From Nostoc sp. ATCC 43529 (GTDB lineage Bacteria; Cyanobacteriota; Cyanobacteriia; Cyanobacteriales; Nostocaceae): a DNA stretch of 44,733 nucleotides. Below, one piece after another: positions 1 to 9,158 of the stretch (position 1 is its first letter; every line of letters begins with the position of its first letter). The stretch covers positions 83,719 through 128,451 of the forward strand of contig LWTK01000047.1 of NCBI GenBank assembly GCA_003326205.1, given 5' to 3'. Made by a program: the position numbers and the translations under genes. The notes below the pieces were generated by a model. That model had not been told where the DNA came from. It did no database searches and saw only the letters and a program-made list of their open reading frames with translations.

Positions 1-1040
1 CCACCGGGCTGTTGTGTATCTGTGCGACCTGATGTTGAGTTATTTTGTGGGTTTTGGCTTGTGGGATTTGCTGGTGAAGAGATTGGAGGTCTGGTTGCAG
101 TTCCACTAGAATCAACAGGAACGTTATTAGTCTGGGTATTTATGTTGTTATTGTTAGTGCGAGTATTCCGCTGCTCAGTATTTGAGAGGATTTGCCCCGT
201 TTCTTCAAAGGAGTTATCTACTATGGGATCTATTGAAGAATCATTTGTAACAAGGTCGTTAGTTGCAGAATTAGCAGGGCTACTAGTTAACTCTAAGAAA
301 GATGGGTTTTCAACTACTCCCTGACCTGTTATTGGGGACTGTGCTTGTAAAGCCGCAGCAGTTTCAGCTTGAACGCTGGCGATCGCTGGGTCAGCACTAG
401 GTGTAGCATTCTGCCTATTTAAATCCAGCCCTCGAACCAAATCGCTCGTTTGATAAAAATTTCTCAGGTCAAAATCGTATAAACCCTGAAATTTGCCTTT
501 AACTATAACCATCAGCTGTCCTGCTTGCAGCACCTGAGTTTGAGAAGCTTCCTTGTTAGAAACTTCAATGCCGCTATTAGTCAGAGCACCTACAACCGTG
601 GTATCTGTTTGTTGATCGTAGCGTACAAATAATGCTGAACCACGTATTGCGGCTGCTGCACTTGGGGTTTGTATACGTGTTTGCCCTCTTCCTGGTGGTA
701 TAAGCAACAATGCGGTTCCGTTTGACAGTCTAAAGCTGCGAGTTCTGGGTAAAAATTGAAAAATAGCCTGTTCCCCTACTCTTGCCAATGAACCGTCGTT
801 AAACCGCAAGTCTGCTAAAGAAGCTCGACCAGTTGACAACCCATCCCCAGGAATCATTGCATCTGATTTTTGTGCAGGACGCTTCTTGAGTTTGTTTCTG
901 GGTATTAGTTGTACCAAGTTACGGAGGTTTTGAATCTCAGCTCGTGTGAGAGGAGTTAGAGCAGTTGCCCGATCTGGCAAAGGCAGTATCACAATTCCCC
1001 ATAAACCAATTACTAACAGTGGTAACGATCTATTAAACAT
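1..1040 (-). CDS. Secreted FecR-domain protein (C-terminus beyond window)
   Basis: The minus strand is open from an ATG at 1040 to the window edge (about 346 codons, no stop). Residues 1-28 form a signal peptide with a hydrophobic core (LPLLVIGLWGIVILPL). Residues about 60-170 read like a FecR/iron-dicitrate sensor-type beta domain, with the usual blocks ADLRFNDGSLARVG and AAIRGSALFVRY. From about residue 215 the chain is low-complexity and rich in N, T, S and P. Cyanobacterial FecR-domain proteins are mostly envelope proteins without a partner sigma factor, so a direct iron role should not be assumed. It is divergent from the barrel protein at 2044; the 1-kb spacer separates them. Function is unknown beyond the domain. 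Confidence 0.8.
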   Translation of the reverse strand, partial: MFNRSLPLLVIGLWGIVILPLPDRATALTPLTRAEIQNLRNLVQLIPRNKLKKRPAQKSDAMIPGDGLSTGRASLADLRFNDGSLARVGEQAIFQFLPRTRSFRLSNGTALLLIPPGRGQTRIQTPSAAAAIRGSALFVRYDQQTDTTVVGALTNSGIEVSNKEASQTQVLQAGQLMVIVKGKFQGLYDFDLRNFYQTSDLVRGLDLNRQNATPSADPAIASVQAETAAALQAQSPITGQGVVENPSFLELTSSPANSATNDLVTNDSSIDPIVDNSFEETGQILSNTEQRNTRTNNNNINTQTNNVPVDSSGTATRPPISSPANPTSQNPQNNSTSGRTDTQQPG

Positions 1041-2043
1041 AATCTGATAACTTTTAAACTTCAAGTAATACCAAATACATTAATGCTTTAACATCGAGCT
1101 AATTTTTATAACCAGTTATTTCAGGTAAATTTATTTGCAATTTAGTCTACATTTAATAAATCAAATAAACAATTAATAAGTATGTGTTTAGTTTATTTAA
1201 ATTTTGATTCTAAAGCTCACGTTTTAGGGAACAAAGTCTATAGCTAGCTTAAAGGCTGGCGTTCATTATCAATTAAATGAACGATGATCTCAAGGATATC
1301 TTGTTTGGTAAACTATTTAATATCTGGTTACATTAGCCCACAGCACACTAAAAAAGATGAAAAACCATCTAAAACCAATTTTGTAAAACGTGAATTTTTG
1401 GGCAGATAAAAGTTTTCAATACAAGATAAACAAGCTTTCAGATATCTTATGACAGATAATGATTTTTCATTACCTCAAATAACTATAAGTTGTTAGATAC
1501 CTAATTATGGGCTAAATCCCCAGCCGCACTTCATTGGCGTTCTTCTATTACTATCATAAAAATCTTATGATAAACTCCGATAAATAAATACTTTCTTAGA
1601 TTCTCTTGACGCTAAGAGAGCCTATAATTAGTATTAAATTTGTTAAGAATTACTGTAAATGGTACAGTAGGTAGTTTGTAGAAACTAGAAGTTTCAACGT
1701 GATAGAAGAACGGTAAGTTAGCCCACAATGAAGATTAATTTTTTATAGTCATAATTTGTCATTTTTCATGAGTAAGGGTTTTAGGGATGTTTACATTTTG
1801 TAATCTAGTTCTGTTTGTTCCTGTCTATGTTATTAAACAATAATTGAGGGAAACTGGTATCAGAACAGATGATTATGGCAAAAAAATCTGGGAGTAAATC
1901 CGAAAAACGCCAATTTGACTTGGTAGATATCAGTATATACCTAAAAAGCTGAGTTACATACACTCAATTGTATTTTTGAGTAGGAACTTACGATACAGCT
2001 TCTAGGTCTACATTCGCCAAACGCGCTCAACGCTATCTAACAG
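1041..2043. other. Long divergent intergenic region
   Basis: About 1 kb of AT-rich DNA between the divergent FecR and barrel genes. It holds one clear hairpin at 1552-1572 (TATCATAA, 5-base loop, TTATGATA). A 25-codon reading frame at 1875-1952 (starts MAKKSGSKSEKRQF) has no convincing ribosome site. I see no convincing gene. The length suggests regulatory sequence for both genes, but no specific operator is recognisable. Confidence 0.5.
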
Positions 2044-3528
2044 ATGCGATTCAAGAACTGGAAAAATTTGTTTTTTTGGATTTTGTTAGCTTCCACAGCA
2101 GGTAGCTGGTTTTGCATCAGAGTAGATGCAGCAGAATCTCCAAATCATGATTTGGCATCAATGGGTCGTGCCTATTCTTCCTCGACTTCTCCACGAGAGG
2201 CTACGCTAACAAAACAGCAACTGAGGGAGAAATTGCCGCCGCAGGATTGGGTAGTGGGTAGTGGATATCAACAAAGAAATTCTTTTAAGATTTGGTTGGG
2301 CTATGAATCTTCATTTAAATCTCCCCAATCTTCAGTTCCCAGTTCCAAAATTGCATCTTTAGCAAGTACACAGTTAACTTATCAGCCATGTCAGGATTTA
2401 GAACAAGACAAAATTAACTTTTTGTGCAAGCACTCCAGTCAGCCCCAGAGTTTGGGTTCCCAGATCCCGTTAAATTTGGTACAAGTAACACCAGAAGTTA
2501 CGCAAGCACAACAACCACCAAACGCAGAACCTGGGGATACTCCAGAACAAAACGATCCGCCACAGCTAGAATCTCAGCCAAGTAATTTACCTATATCTCC
2601 TCCAGACTCAACAGACCAATTGTTGAATCTACCTGAGATAAATCGTTCTCAAAAACTAGAAAGGCTAAGAAAACTGCTGCAACAGCCAAAACAGCCGCCT
2701 GAGTCTGATACCGATCGCGAATTGGGATTACGAGTCCGGTTACGACCCCTAGAACAACAGCCACTCCCACCGCAACCTGTAGCTAAATTTAAACCCATCG
2801 GCTATCTACAGGCGCGTGTCGGTTACTTCCAGACGACTAATATTTTTTCCTCAAAAAACGATCCAACAGAAGATGGTTTAATTATTTCTGGACTGACACT
2901 AGCCTCTGCATATTTACCTGTAGGATCTAAAACTTATTTGAACGGCTCTATTGATGGCAATATAATTCGTTATCTAGATCAATCGCAATTTCATTACAAC
3001 CAGCTCAGATTTAATCTCAGTCTTTACCAGCAGCTATCGCGGCGAATGTATGGAGAAATCAGTTTCAGCAATCAGCAGTTATTTTATGGCAACAACAGCG
3101 ATCGCCCCAATAGCTTCAAAGCAGGCGATCGCTTTTTAAACGAAAATTCCGTGCAACTCTCTTTCGGACGGCGAGATCCCTTAAGCTCAAAATTAATGCT
3201 AGATAGCTTCTACGAATTGAGCGTAAATTTTGCTGATCCTCAAAGTCGCAGTCGCATCATCAATTCTTTTTGGTTTTCTCTAAACTATTACTTGCAAAAG
3301 CCTCTCCAAGTTGGTATCGACTACCAAGTCAATTTTTCTAACTTTACACAGCGCGATCGAGAAGACCAATTTCATCGACTATTCGCACACTTGAATTACC
3401 GAATATCTGATATTAGCAGCGTGAATGTCCAAACTGGAGTCACTTTGGGTAGTTCAACCGCCCAAAACATTGATTTTGATGGCTGGTTCTTCAGTATTAA
3501 TTACAATTTGCAACTAGGTCGGCTTTGA
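2044..3528 (+). CDS. Outer-membrane beta-barrel protein
   Basis: A 494-residue protein with an N-terminal signal peptide (WKNLFFWILLASTAGSWF, then a likely cut near residue 29). A long polar, Pro/Gln-rich linker follows (about 30-250). The C-terminal half (about 255-494) shows alternating hydrophobic/aromatic strands, for example GYLQARVGYFQTTNIF and GWFFSINYNLQLGRL, typical of an outer-membrane barrel, and it ends in a strand. The specific family was not recognised; a porin, adhesin or assembly factor is possible. It is divergent from the FecR-domain gene, so the two may serve the same envelope function. A small dispersed repeat at about 2181-2210 contributes the peptide TSPREATLT to the linker. 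Confidence 0.7.
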   Translation: MRFKNWKNLFFWILLASTAGSWFCIRVDAAESPNHDLASMGRAYSSSTSPREATLTKQQLREKLPPQDWVVGSGYQQRNSFKIWLGYESSFKSPQSSVPSSKIASLASTQLTYQPCQDLEQDKINFLCKHSSQPQSLGSQIPLNLVQVTPEVTQAQQPPNAEPGDTPEQNDPPQLESQPSNLPISPPDSTDQLLNLPEINRSQKLERLRKLLQQPKQPPESDTDRELGLRVRLRPLEQQPLPPQPVAKFKPIGYLQARVGYFQTTNIFSSKNDPTEDGLIISGLTLASAYLPVGSKTYLNGSIDGNIIRYLDQSQFHYNQLRFNLSLYQQLSRRMYGEISFSNQQLFYGNNSDRPNSFKAGDRFLNENSVQLSFGRRDPLSSKLMLDSFYELSVNFADPQSRSRIINSFWFSLNYYLQKPLQVGIDYQVNFSNFTQRDREDQFHRLFAHLNYRISDISSVNVQTGVTLGSSTAQNIDFDGWFFSINYNLQLGRL

Positions 3529-3536
3529 AAAAAGTG

Positions 3537-3694
3537 AGGAGAGTTGGGAGTTGGGAGTTGGGAGTTAGGAGTTGAGAGTTAGGAGTTGGGAATTGGGAGT
3601 TAGGAGTTAGGAGTTGAGAGTTAGGAGTTTTAATTCTTAACTTATAACTCCTCACTCCTAACTATTAGCTTATAACTCCTCACTCCTAACTATA
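3537..3694. repeat. Heptamer repeat block (STRR) between convergent genes
   Basis: Tandem GGGAGTT/AGGAGTT heptamers on the left and their inverted counterparts (ACTCCTAAC) on the right, with a directly repeated stretch of about 30 bases at 3641-3694. The two halves can pair, so the block could act as a bidirectional terminator between the barrel gene and the rhodanese gene. The rhodanese stop codon (3690-3692) lies inside the repeat. Confidence 0.8.
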
Positions 3695-4511
3695 AATAAG
3701 AAATCCAATCACTCCAGCTACCAGCATAAAGTTTACCTTTGTTGATCCCAGCTAATTCTAGAGAAAGTAAATTCACACAAGCGGTAACGCCAGAACCGCA
3801 ATAAACTAAGATTTCTTCGGCTGTTTCTATATTCTCCCAGCGACGACGTTGTTCTGTTTGGGGGAGTACGTAACCTGAAGAATCTGTAACTTCTTGCCAA
3901 GGATAGTTAACCGCACCAGGAATATGTCCGGCAATTTTATCAATTGGTTCTCGTTCACCTCGGTAGCGATCGCTTTCTCTCGAATCTACCAACACCACAT
4001 CTGGTCTATCTTTGCGGCTTTTCACTGTTGTAATATCTACAACTTTTTCTGTTTGTACTTGAGGTACAAATTTCGCCATTTGCAGTCCAGGAGTAACATC
4101 TGTAACAGGATAGCCAGCTTTTTGCCATCCGCTAAAGCCTCCATCGAGTACTGCTACTTGTTCGTGTCCTAAATAGCGCAACAGCCACCACAAACGAGCT
4201 GCAAAGGCAAAGCGTGAGTCATCATAAGCTACAACCAAGGTTTGTTGGTAATTTATCCCAATTGCTGCAAATTTGTTAGCGATATCATTAGTGTTAGGTA
4301 AAGGATGTCTCCCACCATGCTTACCCACTGGACTGGAAAGATCCTGATTCAAATCTAAGTAATATGAACCATAGATATGATTGTTTTGATACTGCTGTCT
4401 TCCTAGTTGTGGATCGGCTAGAGAAAAGCGACAATCCACAATGATTACTTGCGGATCTTCTAGATGTTCAAACAACCAAGTTGGGGAAACAACAAATTGG
4501 GAATTGGGCAT
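3690..4511 (-). CDS. sseA: 3-mercaptopyruvate/thiosulfate sulfurtransferase (rhodanese)
   Basis: A 273-residue two-domain rhodanese. The N-terminal inactive domain (about 5-140) has WLFEHLEDPQVIIVDCR and GHEQVAVLDGG. The C-terminal catalytic domain (about 155-270) has VVLVDSRE and the active-site loop CGSGVTAC with nucleophile C238. CG[S/T]GVT is the loop of the mercaptopyruvate sulfurtransferase subgroup, which moves sulfane sulfur to cyanide or thiols in the cytoplasm. Length and domain order are normal. The start at 4511 fits the family N-terminus. It is divergent from the methyltransferase at 4603, with a heptamer-repeat spacer, and convergent with the barrel gene. Confidence 0.9.
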   Translation of the reverse strand: MPNSQFVVSPTWLFEHLEDPQVIIVDCRFSLADPQLGRQQYQNNHIYGSYYLDLNQDLSSPVGKHGGRHPLPNTNDIANKFAAIGINYQQTLVVAYDDSRFAFAARLWWLLRYLGHEQVAVLDGGFSGWQKAGYPVTDVTPGLQMAKFVPQVQTEKVVDITTVKSRKDRPDVVLVDSRESDRYRGEREPIDKIAGHIPGAVNYPWQEVTDSSGYVLPQTEQRRRWENIETAEEILVYCGSGVTACVNLLSLELAGINKGKLYAGSWSDWISYL

Positions 4512-4515
4512 GAGG

Positions 4516-4606
4516 TGTGGGGAGATGGGGAGATGGGGAAGATGAGGGAGATGAGGAGAAATAACTAATGACTAATGACTAATGACTAATAACTAATGAC
4601 TAATGA
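4516..4606. repeat. Heptamer repeats GGGGAGAT and TAATGAC in a divergent promoter region
   Basis: Two adjacent STRR blocks. The first is a run of GGGGAGAT-like units (4518-4560). The second is a run of six to seven TAATGAC/TAATAAC units (4566-4606). The ATG of the methyltransferase at 4603 is supplied by the last TAATGAC unit, so repeat expansion or contraction would alter the distance between promoter and start codon. Confidence 0.85.
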
Positions 4607-5556
4607 CTAACTTAGAAAATTTTACACCTAAGCTCACGGCAGATGGTTCGTTCACTTTTGTTTCTCAAGAGTTTGGTGAATCGTTTCACAGCCATTATGG
4701 TGCTAAGCAGGAGAGTTTTTTCAAGTTTGTAGAACCAACTCAACTGGCTAAGGCAGCACAAAAACCAGTTTTGCGGCTGTTAGATGTTTGTTATGGTTTG
4801 GGATACAACACTGCTGCTGCTTTACAAACAATTTGGGCAGTGAATCCTAATTGTAATGTTGAAGTAATTGGTTTAGAACTGAATCCAGCAGTACCACAAG
4901 CTGCGATCGCTCATAATTTGTTTGAGAACTGGAACTGCAACTACATTGAAATTTTGTCGCAACTAGCTTTTAAGCATAAAGTACAAACGGCTTGTCTGAA
5001 AGCAAAATTACTCATTGGCGATGCAAGAAAGGCGATCGCAATAGTACGGGAGTCAAATTTCTTGGCAGATGCAATTTTCCTCGATCCATTTTCACCTCCA
5101 CAGTGCCCCCAATTATGGACTGTTGAATTTATTAAACAACTGTCATTTTGCCTACACGAAGATGGTTTATTAGCCACCTATTCTTGTGCTGCTGCTGTAC
5201 GCACAGCGTTTTTGTCTGCTGGCTTGGCTATCGGTTCTACACCACCGATAGGTAGGCGATCGCCTGGTACTTTAGCAGCACACATCAGAGGATGGAAAAC
5301 AGGAGAACAGGAGAGCAAGGGAGAGAAATTTCCCCTATGCCCCTCTTGTTCCCCTCTCTCACAACCTGAGAAGGAACATTTACTAACTCGTGCTGCCATT
5401 CCCTACCGCGATCCCCAATTGAGCGATTCTAGTGAAGTTATACTCAAGCGGCGACAACAAGAGCAACAAGCCTCTTCCCTGGAACCTACCTCCCATTGGC
5501 GCAAAAGGTGGCTCTGGGCAACGCAAGGCAGGGATTTTATCGGAACTAGTTTGTAG
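4603..5556 (+). CDS. MnmD-like tRNA methyltransferase (DUF752 family)
   Basis: A 317-residue protein resembling the methyltransferase half of MnmC. In that family the enzyme uses S-adenosylmethionine to methylate aminomethyl-2-thiouridine at the tRNA wobble position; there is no FAD-oxidase half here. Visible are the family N-terminus (LTADGSFTF, then FHSHYGAKQE at about 28-37), the SAM loop LLDVCYGLGYNT (59-70) and the family block IFLDPFSPP (158-166). At about residues 231-257 a stretch encoded by repeat-like DNA (KTGEQESKGEKF and following) interrupts the family pattern between AAHIRGW and LLTRAAIPYRDP. The start codon lies in a TAATGAC repeat. Exact substrate in cyanobacteria is inferred. 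Confidence 0.8.
   Translation: MTNLENFTPKLTADGSFTFVSQEFGESFHSHYGAKQESFFKFVEPTQLAKAAQKPVLRLLDVCYGLGYNTAAALQTIWAVNPNCNVEVIGLELNPAVPQAAIAHNLFENWNCNYIEILSQLAFKHKVQTACLKAKLLIGDARKAIAIVRESNFLADAIFLDPFSPPQCPQLWTVEFIKQLSFCLHEDGLLATYSCAAAVRTAFLSAGLAIGSTPPIGRRSPGTLAAHIRGWKTGEQESKGEKFPLCPSCSPLSQPEKEHLLTRAAIPYRDPQLSDSSEVILKRRQQEQQASSLEPTSHWRKRWLWATQGRDFIGTSL
5297..5375. repeat. STRR-like insert inside the MnmD-like gene
   Basis: Purine-rich units (GGAGAAC, AGGAGAG, CAAGGGAG) are followed by their pyrimidine-rich inverse (CCCCTCTTG, CCCCTCTC), the same design as the intergenic repeat blocks. The insert stays in frame and would encode about 25 extra residues in a surface loop. Confidence 0.6.
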
Positions 5557-6126
5557 TTGGCTAGCGATGTCTACAATCGGCTAAGCCCACGCAACTAGAG
5601 CTATTGCCCTCAGTAGTTGATTCCAAAACATTTAAGATATTTGCCCCAAAAATTCTGGTTTTGTTTTTTAATACCCAACCAACGAGTTTTTCCGAACCAA
5701 ATAACTTAAACTGTAATAAGTAGCTAATATTACATTTTTGTTAATAGTATTTAACTATTGCTATAACTGAGTAAGTAAAAATGTGTATACTTAATGATCA
5801 CCATGAGCACTACCAACTACCAACTGGAGATTTCGCTCGCAAGCGGCAAATCACAAGCTTTTTTGATGCTGGGAGGTAAAAAAATCTCCGTAAAAAGCCT
5901 GATTTAACATTTGTACTAATTTATGATACTGGAATTATAAGCAAAAAATTTGAGCACAAGATCCTCTTTATTCGTAACATAAAAAACACATACAGTGAAA
6001 AACCCAGATCGGCAGATCCACATCACACATAACCTCTATGGAAACCATAACTCAAATACAGTCAAATATTAAATTTCTTTTTAAAATCTGACACTGTTAA
6101 CTTGCGAAAATAATTGGAGTGCCTTT
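5557..6126. other. Intergenic region upstream of the HD-GYP regulator
   Basis: 570 bases, AT-rich. No reading frame, RNA gene or strong hairpin recognised. GGAG at 6116-6119, 7 bases before the GTG at 6127, is the likely ribosome site of the next gene. Confidence 0.5.
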
Positions 6127-7356
6127 GTGATTAAATGGGAATCCAACCATAGAGGCTTTAGAGAAGAAATTGTTAATGGGTCAAACCCCCTAAGCAAAGT
6201 GAAAAGTATCGGTTCAAATCATGCCGTAGGATCGCAAAATATAGAGGGTTATTCTTTAGACTTATCTCAAGAAGATTTGATGCTTGAAAATGGCCAAGCA
6301 ATGTCTTCTTGGATGAAAAATGATGTTAATTTTGATCGAGATTCATTGGTCTCTAAAACACTACAAGCCAAAGGTTCCAAAGTGAATGGGTTTGATTTAG
6401 ATCCACCAAAGGTTTTAGTGGTTGATGACCATGCGGCCAGTCGGATGACTGCTGTTGCCCTCTTGGGGATGGAAGGATACGAAGTCATTGAGGCTGACAG
6501 TGGTTCTATTGTTGTAGGATTGGTAACGCAAAAGCAACCAGATTTGATATTGCTGGATGTGATGATGCCAGGAATGGATGGATTTGAAGTCTGTCAATTA
6601 CTGAAACAGGATGAACAAACCAGACTAATACCAGTAATTTTTATTACAGCATTAAACGACAGGCGATCGCGCATTCGAGGCATTGAAGTTGGCGGAGATG
6701 ATTTTCTCACCAAACCTTTTGACCGTGTGGAATTGGCAGCGCGTGTCAAGTCCTTGGTACGGCAAAAGCGTCTCAACGAAGACTTAGATCATGCCGAACA
6801 AGTACTGTTTTCCATTGCCATGTCTATTGAAAGCCGCGATCCCAACACAGGCGGCCATTGTGAACGACTGGTAAAACTGGGACAAGCTTTTGGTGAATAC
6901 CTCAATCTTTCACGCTATCAAATTCGGGATTTGATGTGGGGGGGCTATCTTCACGATATCGGCAAGGTGGGTATTCCCGACGCAGTACTGCTGAAAAAAG
7001 GCCAACTCACCCCCGAAGATTGGCAGATTATGAAGCAACATGTTTTAATCGGAGAAAAAATCTGCCAGCCACTACGCAGTATGCGGGGTGTAATTCCTAT
7101 TATTCGCCATCACCACGAACGGTGGGATGGGTCAGGCTATCCCGATCAACTCAAAGGGGATGATATCCCATATTTGGCACAAGTATTTCAGTTAATTGAT
7201 ATTTACGATGCCCTAACCAGCGAAAGACCTTACAAAGAGGCTATGACCAGAGAACAAGCACTTTCAATCATGCTAAAAGAAGCTGATTCTGGTTGGCGCA
7301 ATCCTAAACTAGTGCAGCAGTTTACTGAGTTTATTCTCTCTTGTGAGGAAAAATAG
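6127..7356 (+). CDS. HD-GYP response regulator (c-di-GMP phosphodiesterase type)
   Basis: A 409-residue protein with three parts. The N-terminus of about 93 residues is polar and unrecognised. A receiver domain follows (about 94-212) with acidic pair D100/D101, phospho-acceptor D144 in LILLDVMMPGMDGF, T174 and K196. The output is an HD-GYP domain (about 225-405) with HD at 276-277, the HHHERWDGSGYP block and GYP at 337-339. HD-GYP domains with these residues normally hydrolyse cyclic di-GMP; phosphorylation would control that activity. The start is GTG, preceded by GGAG; the nearby ATG is out of frame. No partner kinase is adjacent, though kinases lie 5 kb downstream. Confidence 0.92.
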   Translation: MIKWESNHRGFREEIVNGSNPLSKVKSIGSNHAVGSQNIEGYSLDLSQEDLMLENGQAMSSWMKNDVNFDRDSLVSKTLQAKGSKVNGFDLDPPKVLVVDDHAASRMTAVALLGMEGYEVIEADSGSIVVGLVTQKQPDLILLDVMMPGMDGFEVCQLLKQDEQTRLIPVIFITALNDRRSRIRGIEVGGDDFLTKPFDRVELAARVKSLVRQKRLNEDLDHAEQVLFSIAMSIESRDPNTGGHCERLVKLGQAFGEYLNLSRYQIRDLMWGGYLHDIGKVGIPDAVLLKKGQLTPEDWQIMKQHVLIGEKICQPLRSMRGVIPIIRHHHERWDGSGYPDQLKGDDIPYLAQVFQLIDIYDALTSERPYKEAMTREQALSIMLKEADSGWRNPKLVQQFTEFILSCEEK

Positions 7357-7768
7357 AGGGAGTAGGAAGTAGGAGTAACGACCTGTAGCTACCGTAATTA
7401 ACTTAATGCTTAATTAGTACTATTATACTCTAGGCTTTTTATCAGTGACTTGTTCTGAATTCTGAATTGCTATACCAATTTGAGAAAAGAACGCGACATA
7501 TACACACGCCCAAAGCCTTCTAATATCTGGCTTTCTTAATGCAAGAATTTTGAATTTTGCAAAAAGCCCTGTAGAGAGGTTGCACTGCAACGTCTCTACA
7601 ACGATAAATCAAGGGTTTTAGCGTCTAATCCACATAATCCGTGAATATTGAATTGGTATTACTCCTTTGCCCATTTCAGCGTTCTATGATTAGCTGGTAT
7701 GATTTGAGCCTACATCTTGAAGTACCAACAGCATTAATCACAATTTTACTGATAGCTGATAGCTAATT
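7357..7768. other. Intergenic region with a dispersed palindrome
   Basis: 412 bases between the HD-GYP gene and glmU. It contains the palindrome at 7570-7600 listed separately; no gene is visible. Confidence 0.5.
7570..7600. repeat. Dispersed palindromic repeat
   Basis: Imperfect palindrome with arms TGTAGAGA...TCTCTACA and inner arms GTTGCA/TGCAAC. This GTAGAGACGTTGC type is a common intergenic palindrome in filamentous cyanobacteria. A related one sits at 22587-22606. Confidence 0.7.
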
Positions 7769-9118
7769 ATGGTAGTTGTAGCAATTTTAGCAGCCGGACG
7801 CGGCACACGGATGAAATCAAGCTTACCTAAAGTTTTACATTCTTTAGGTGGGCGATCGCTAGTAGAGAGAGTTCTCGAAAGTGTAGAACCTCTTTCACCC
7901 TCACGGCAAATCGCCATCGTCGGGTATCAGTCCGAGGAAGTGAAAGCTGCTTTGGGTTCAATCCCCAACTTGAACTTTGTGGAACAAACTGTGCAATTGG
8001 GAACAGGCCATGCCATCCAGCAATTACTTCCCTACTTACAAGATTACAGTGGGGATTTGCTCGTACTGAACGGTGATTTACCATTGATACGTAGCGAAAC
8101 CCTTCAGGAGATGTTACAAACTCACGCCCAAAATCAGAACGCCGCTACTATTCTCACCTCACACCTACCCGACCCCACGGGCTACGGGCGGGTTTTTTGT
8201 AACGATGAAAATATCGTTGAGCAAATGGTTGAACACAAGGATTGTACCCCTGCTCAAAGAGAAAATCACCGGATTAACGCTGGGGTTTATTGCTTTCGCT
8301 GGGAAAATTTAGCTAAGGTACTTCCTCACCTAGAAGCAAACAACGCCCAAAAAGAATACTATCTCACAGATGCCGTGACTCAGGTGGGACAAGTAATGGC
8401 TGTGGATGTGAAAGATTATCAAGAAATTCTCGGCATCAACGATCGCCTGCAACTGGCAACAGCCTACGAGATTTTACAAAGGCGAGTCAAGGAAAAATGG
8501 ATGTTAGCAGGTGTCACCCTCATCGACCCTACAAGCATCACCATTGATGAAACAGTGGAGTTAGAACCAGATGTAATTATTGAACCCCAAACTCATCTGC
8601 GGGGAAATACAGTAATTAAAACCGGAAGTCACATTGGGCCGGGAAGTTTAATTGAAAATAGCCAGTTAGCTGAAAATGTCACAGTCCAGTATTCAGTGGT
8701 GACAGATAGCACTGTGCAGGCAGGTAGCCGGATTGGCCCCTATGCCCATTTGCGCGGTCACGTAGAAGTAGGCGCTGGTTGCCGTGTGGGGAATTTTGTG
8801 GAATTGAAAAATACGCAGTTAGGCGATCGCACCAATGCGGCACATTTGTCGTATTTAGGTGATAGCGTTATTGGCGAACGGGTGAATATTGGTGCTGGTA
8901 CAATTACTGCCAATTACGATGGCGTTAAGAAACACCAGACTAAGATAGGCGATCGTACTAAAACTGGAGCCAATAGCGTTTTAGTAGCTCCAGTTACTGT
9001 GGGTAATGACGTTTACATAGCTGCTGGTTCCACAATCACAGAGAATGTTCCTGATGATGCTTTGGCCATCGGCCGTAGTCGTCAGGTGGTCAAACTAGGT
9101 TGGCGTAGGAAAAGCTAG
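7769..9118 (+). CDS. glmU: Bifunctional GlmU (UDP-GlcNAc pyrophosphorylase/acetyltransferase)
   Basis: A 449-residue enzyme that acetylates glucosamine-1-phosphate and then makes UDP-N-acetylglucosamine for peptidoglycan and lipopolysaccharide. The N-terminal nucleotidyltransferase (about 1-228) has LAAGRGTRMKSSLPKVLH and the metal-binding region VLNGDLPL. The C-terminal part (about 250-449) is a left-handed beta helix of hexapeptides ending with the acetyltransferase region (AHLSYLGDSVIG, NIGAGTITANYDGVKK). Length is typical. The ATG at 7769 starts directly at the conserved first strand VVVAILAAG. The next gene begins 40 bases downstream and may be co-transcribed. Confidence 0.97.
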   Translation: MVVVAILAAGRGTRMKSSLPKVLHSLGGRSLVERVLESVEPLSPSRQIAIVGYQSEEVKAALGSIPNLNFVEQTVQLGTGHAIQQLLPYLQDYSGDLLVLNGDLPLIRSETLQEMLQTHAQNQNAATILTSHLPDPTGYGRVFCNDENIVEQMVEHKDCTPAQRENHRINAGVYCFRWENLAKVLPHLEANNAQKEYYLTDAVTQVGQVMAVDVKDYQEILGINDRLQLATAYEILQRRVKEKWMLAGVTLIDPTSITIDETVELEPDVIIEPQTHLRGNTVIKTGSHIGPGSLIENSQLAENVTVQYSVVTDSTVQAGSRIGPYAHLRGHVEVGAGCRVGNFVELKNTQLGDRTNAAHLSYLGDSVIGERVNIGAGTITANYDGVKKHQTKIGDRTKTGANSVLVAPVTVGNDVYIAAGSTITENVPDDALAIGRSRQVVKLGWRRKS

Positions 9119-9158
9119 TAAAGCGATAATTAAATCATCAGATTAGCTGATTGAACTA

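Noticed and set aside
22..324. Plus-strand reading frame of 100 codons
   Set aside because: It lies opposite the FecR-domain gene, whose protein has a signal peptide and recognisable domain.
1875..1952. 25-codon reading frame MAKKSGSKSEKRQF...
   Set aside because: Too short and without a ribosome site; could be chance.
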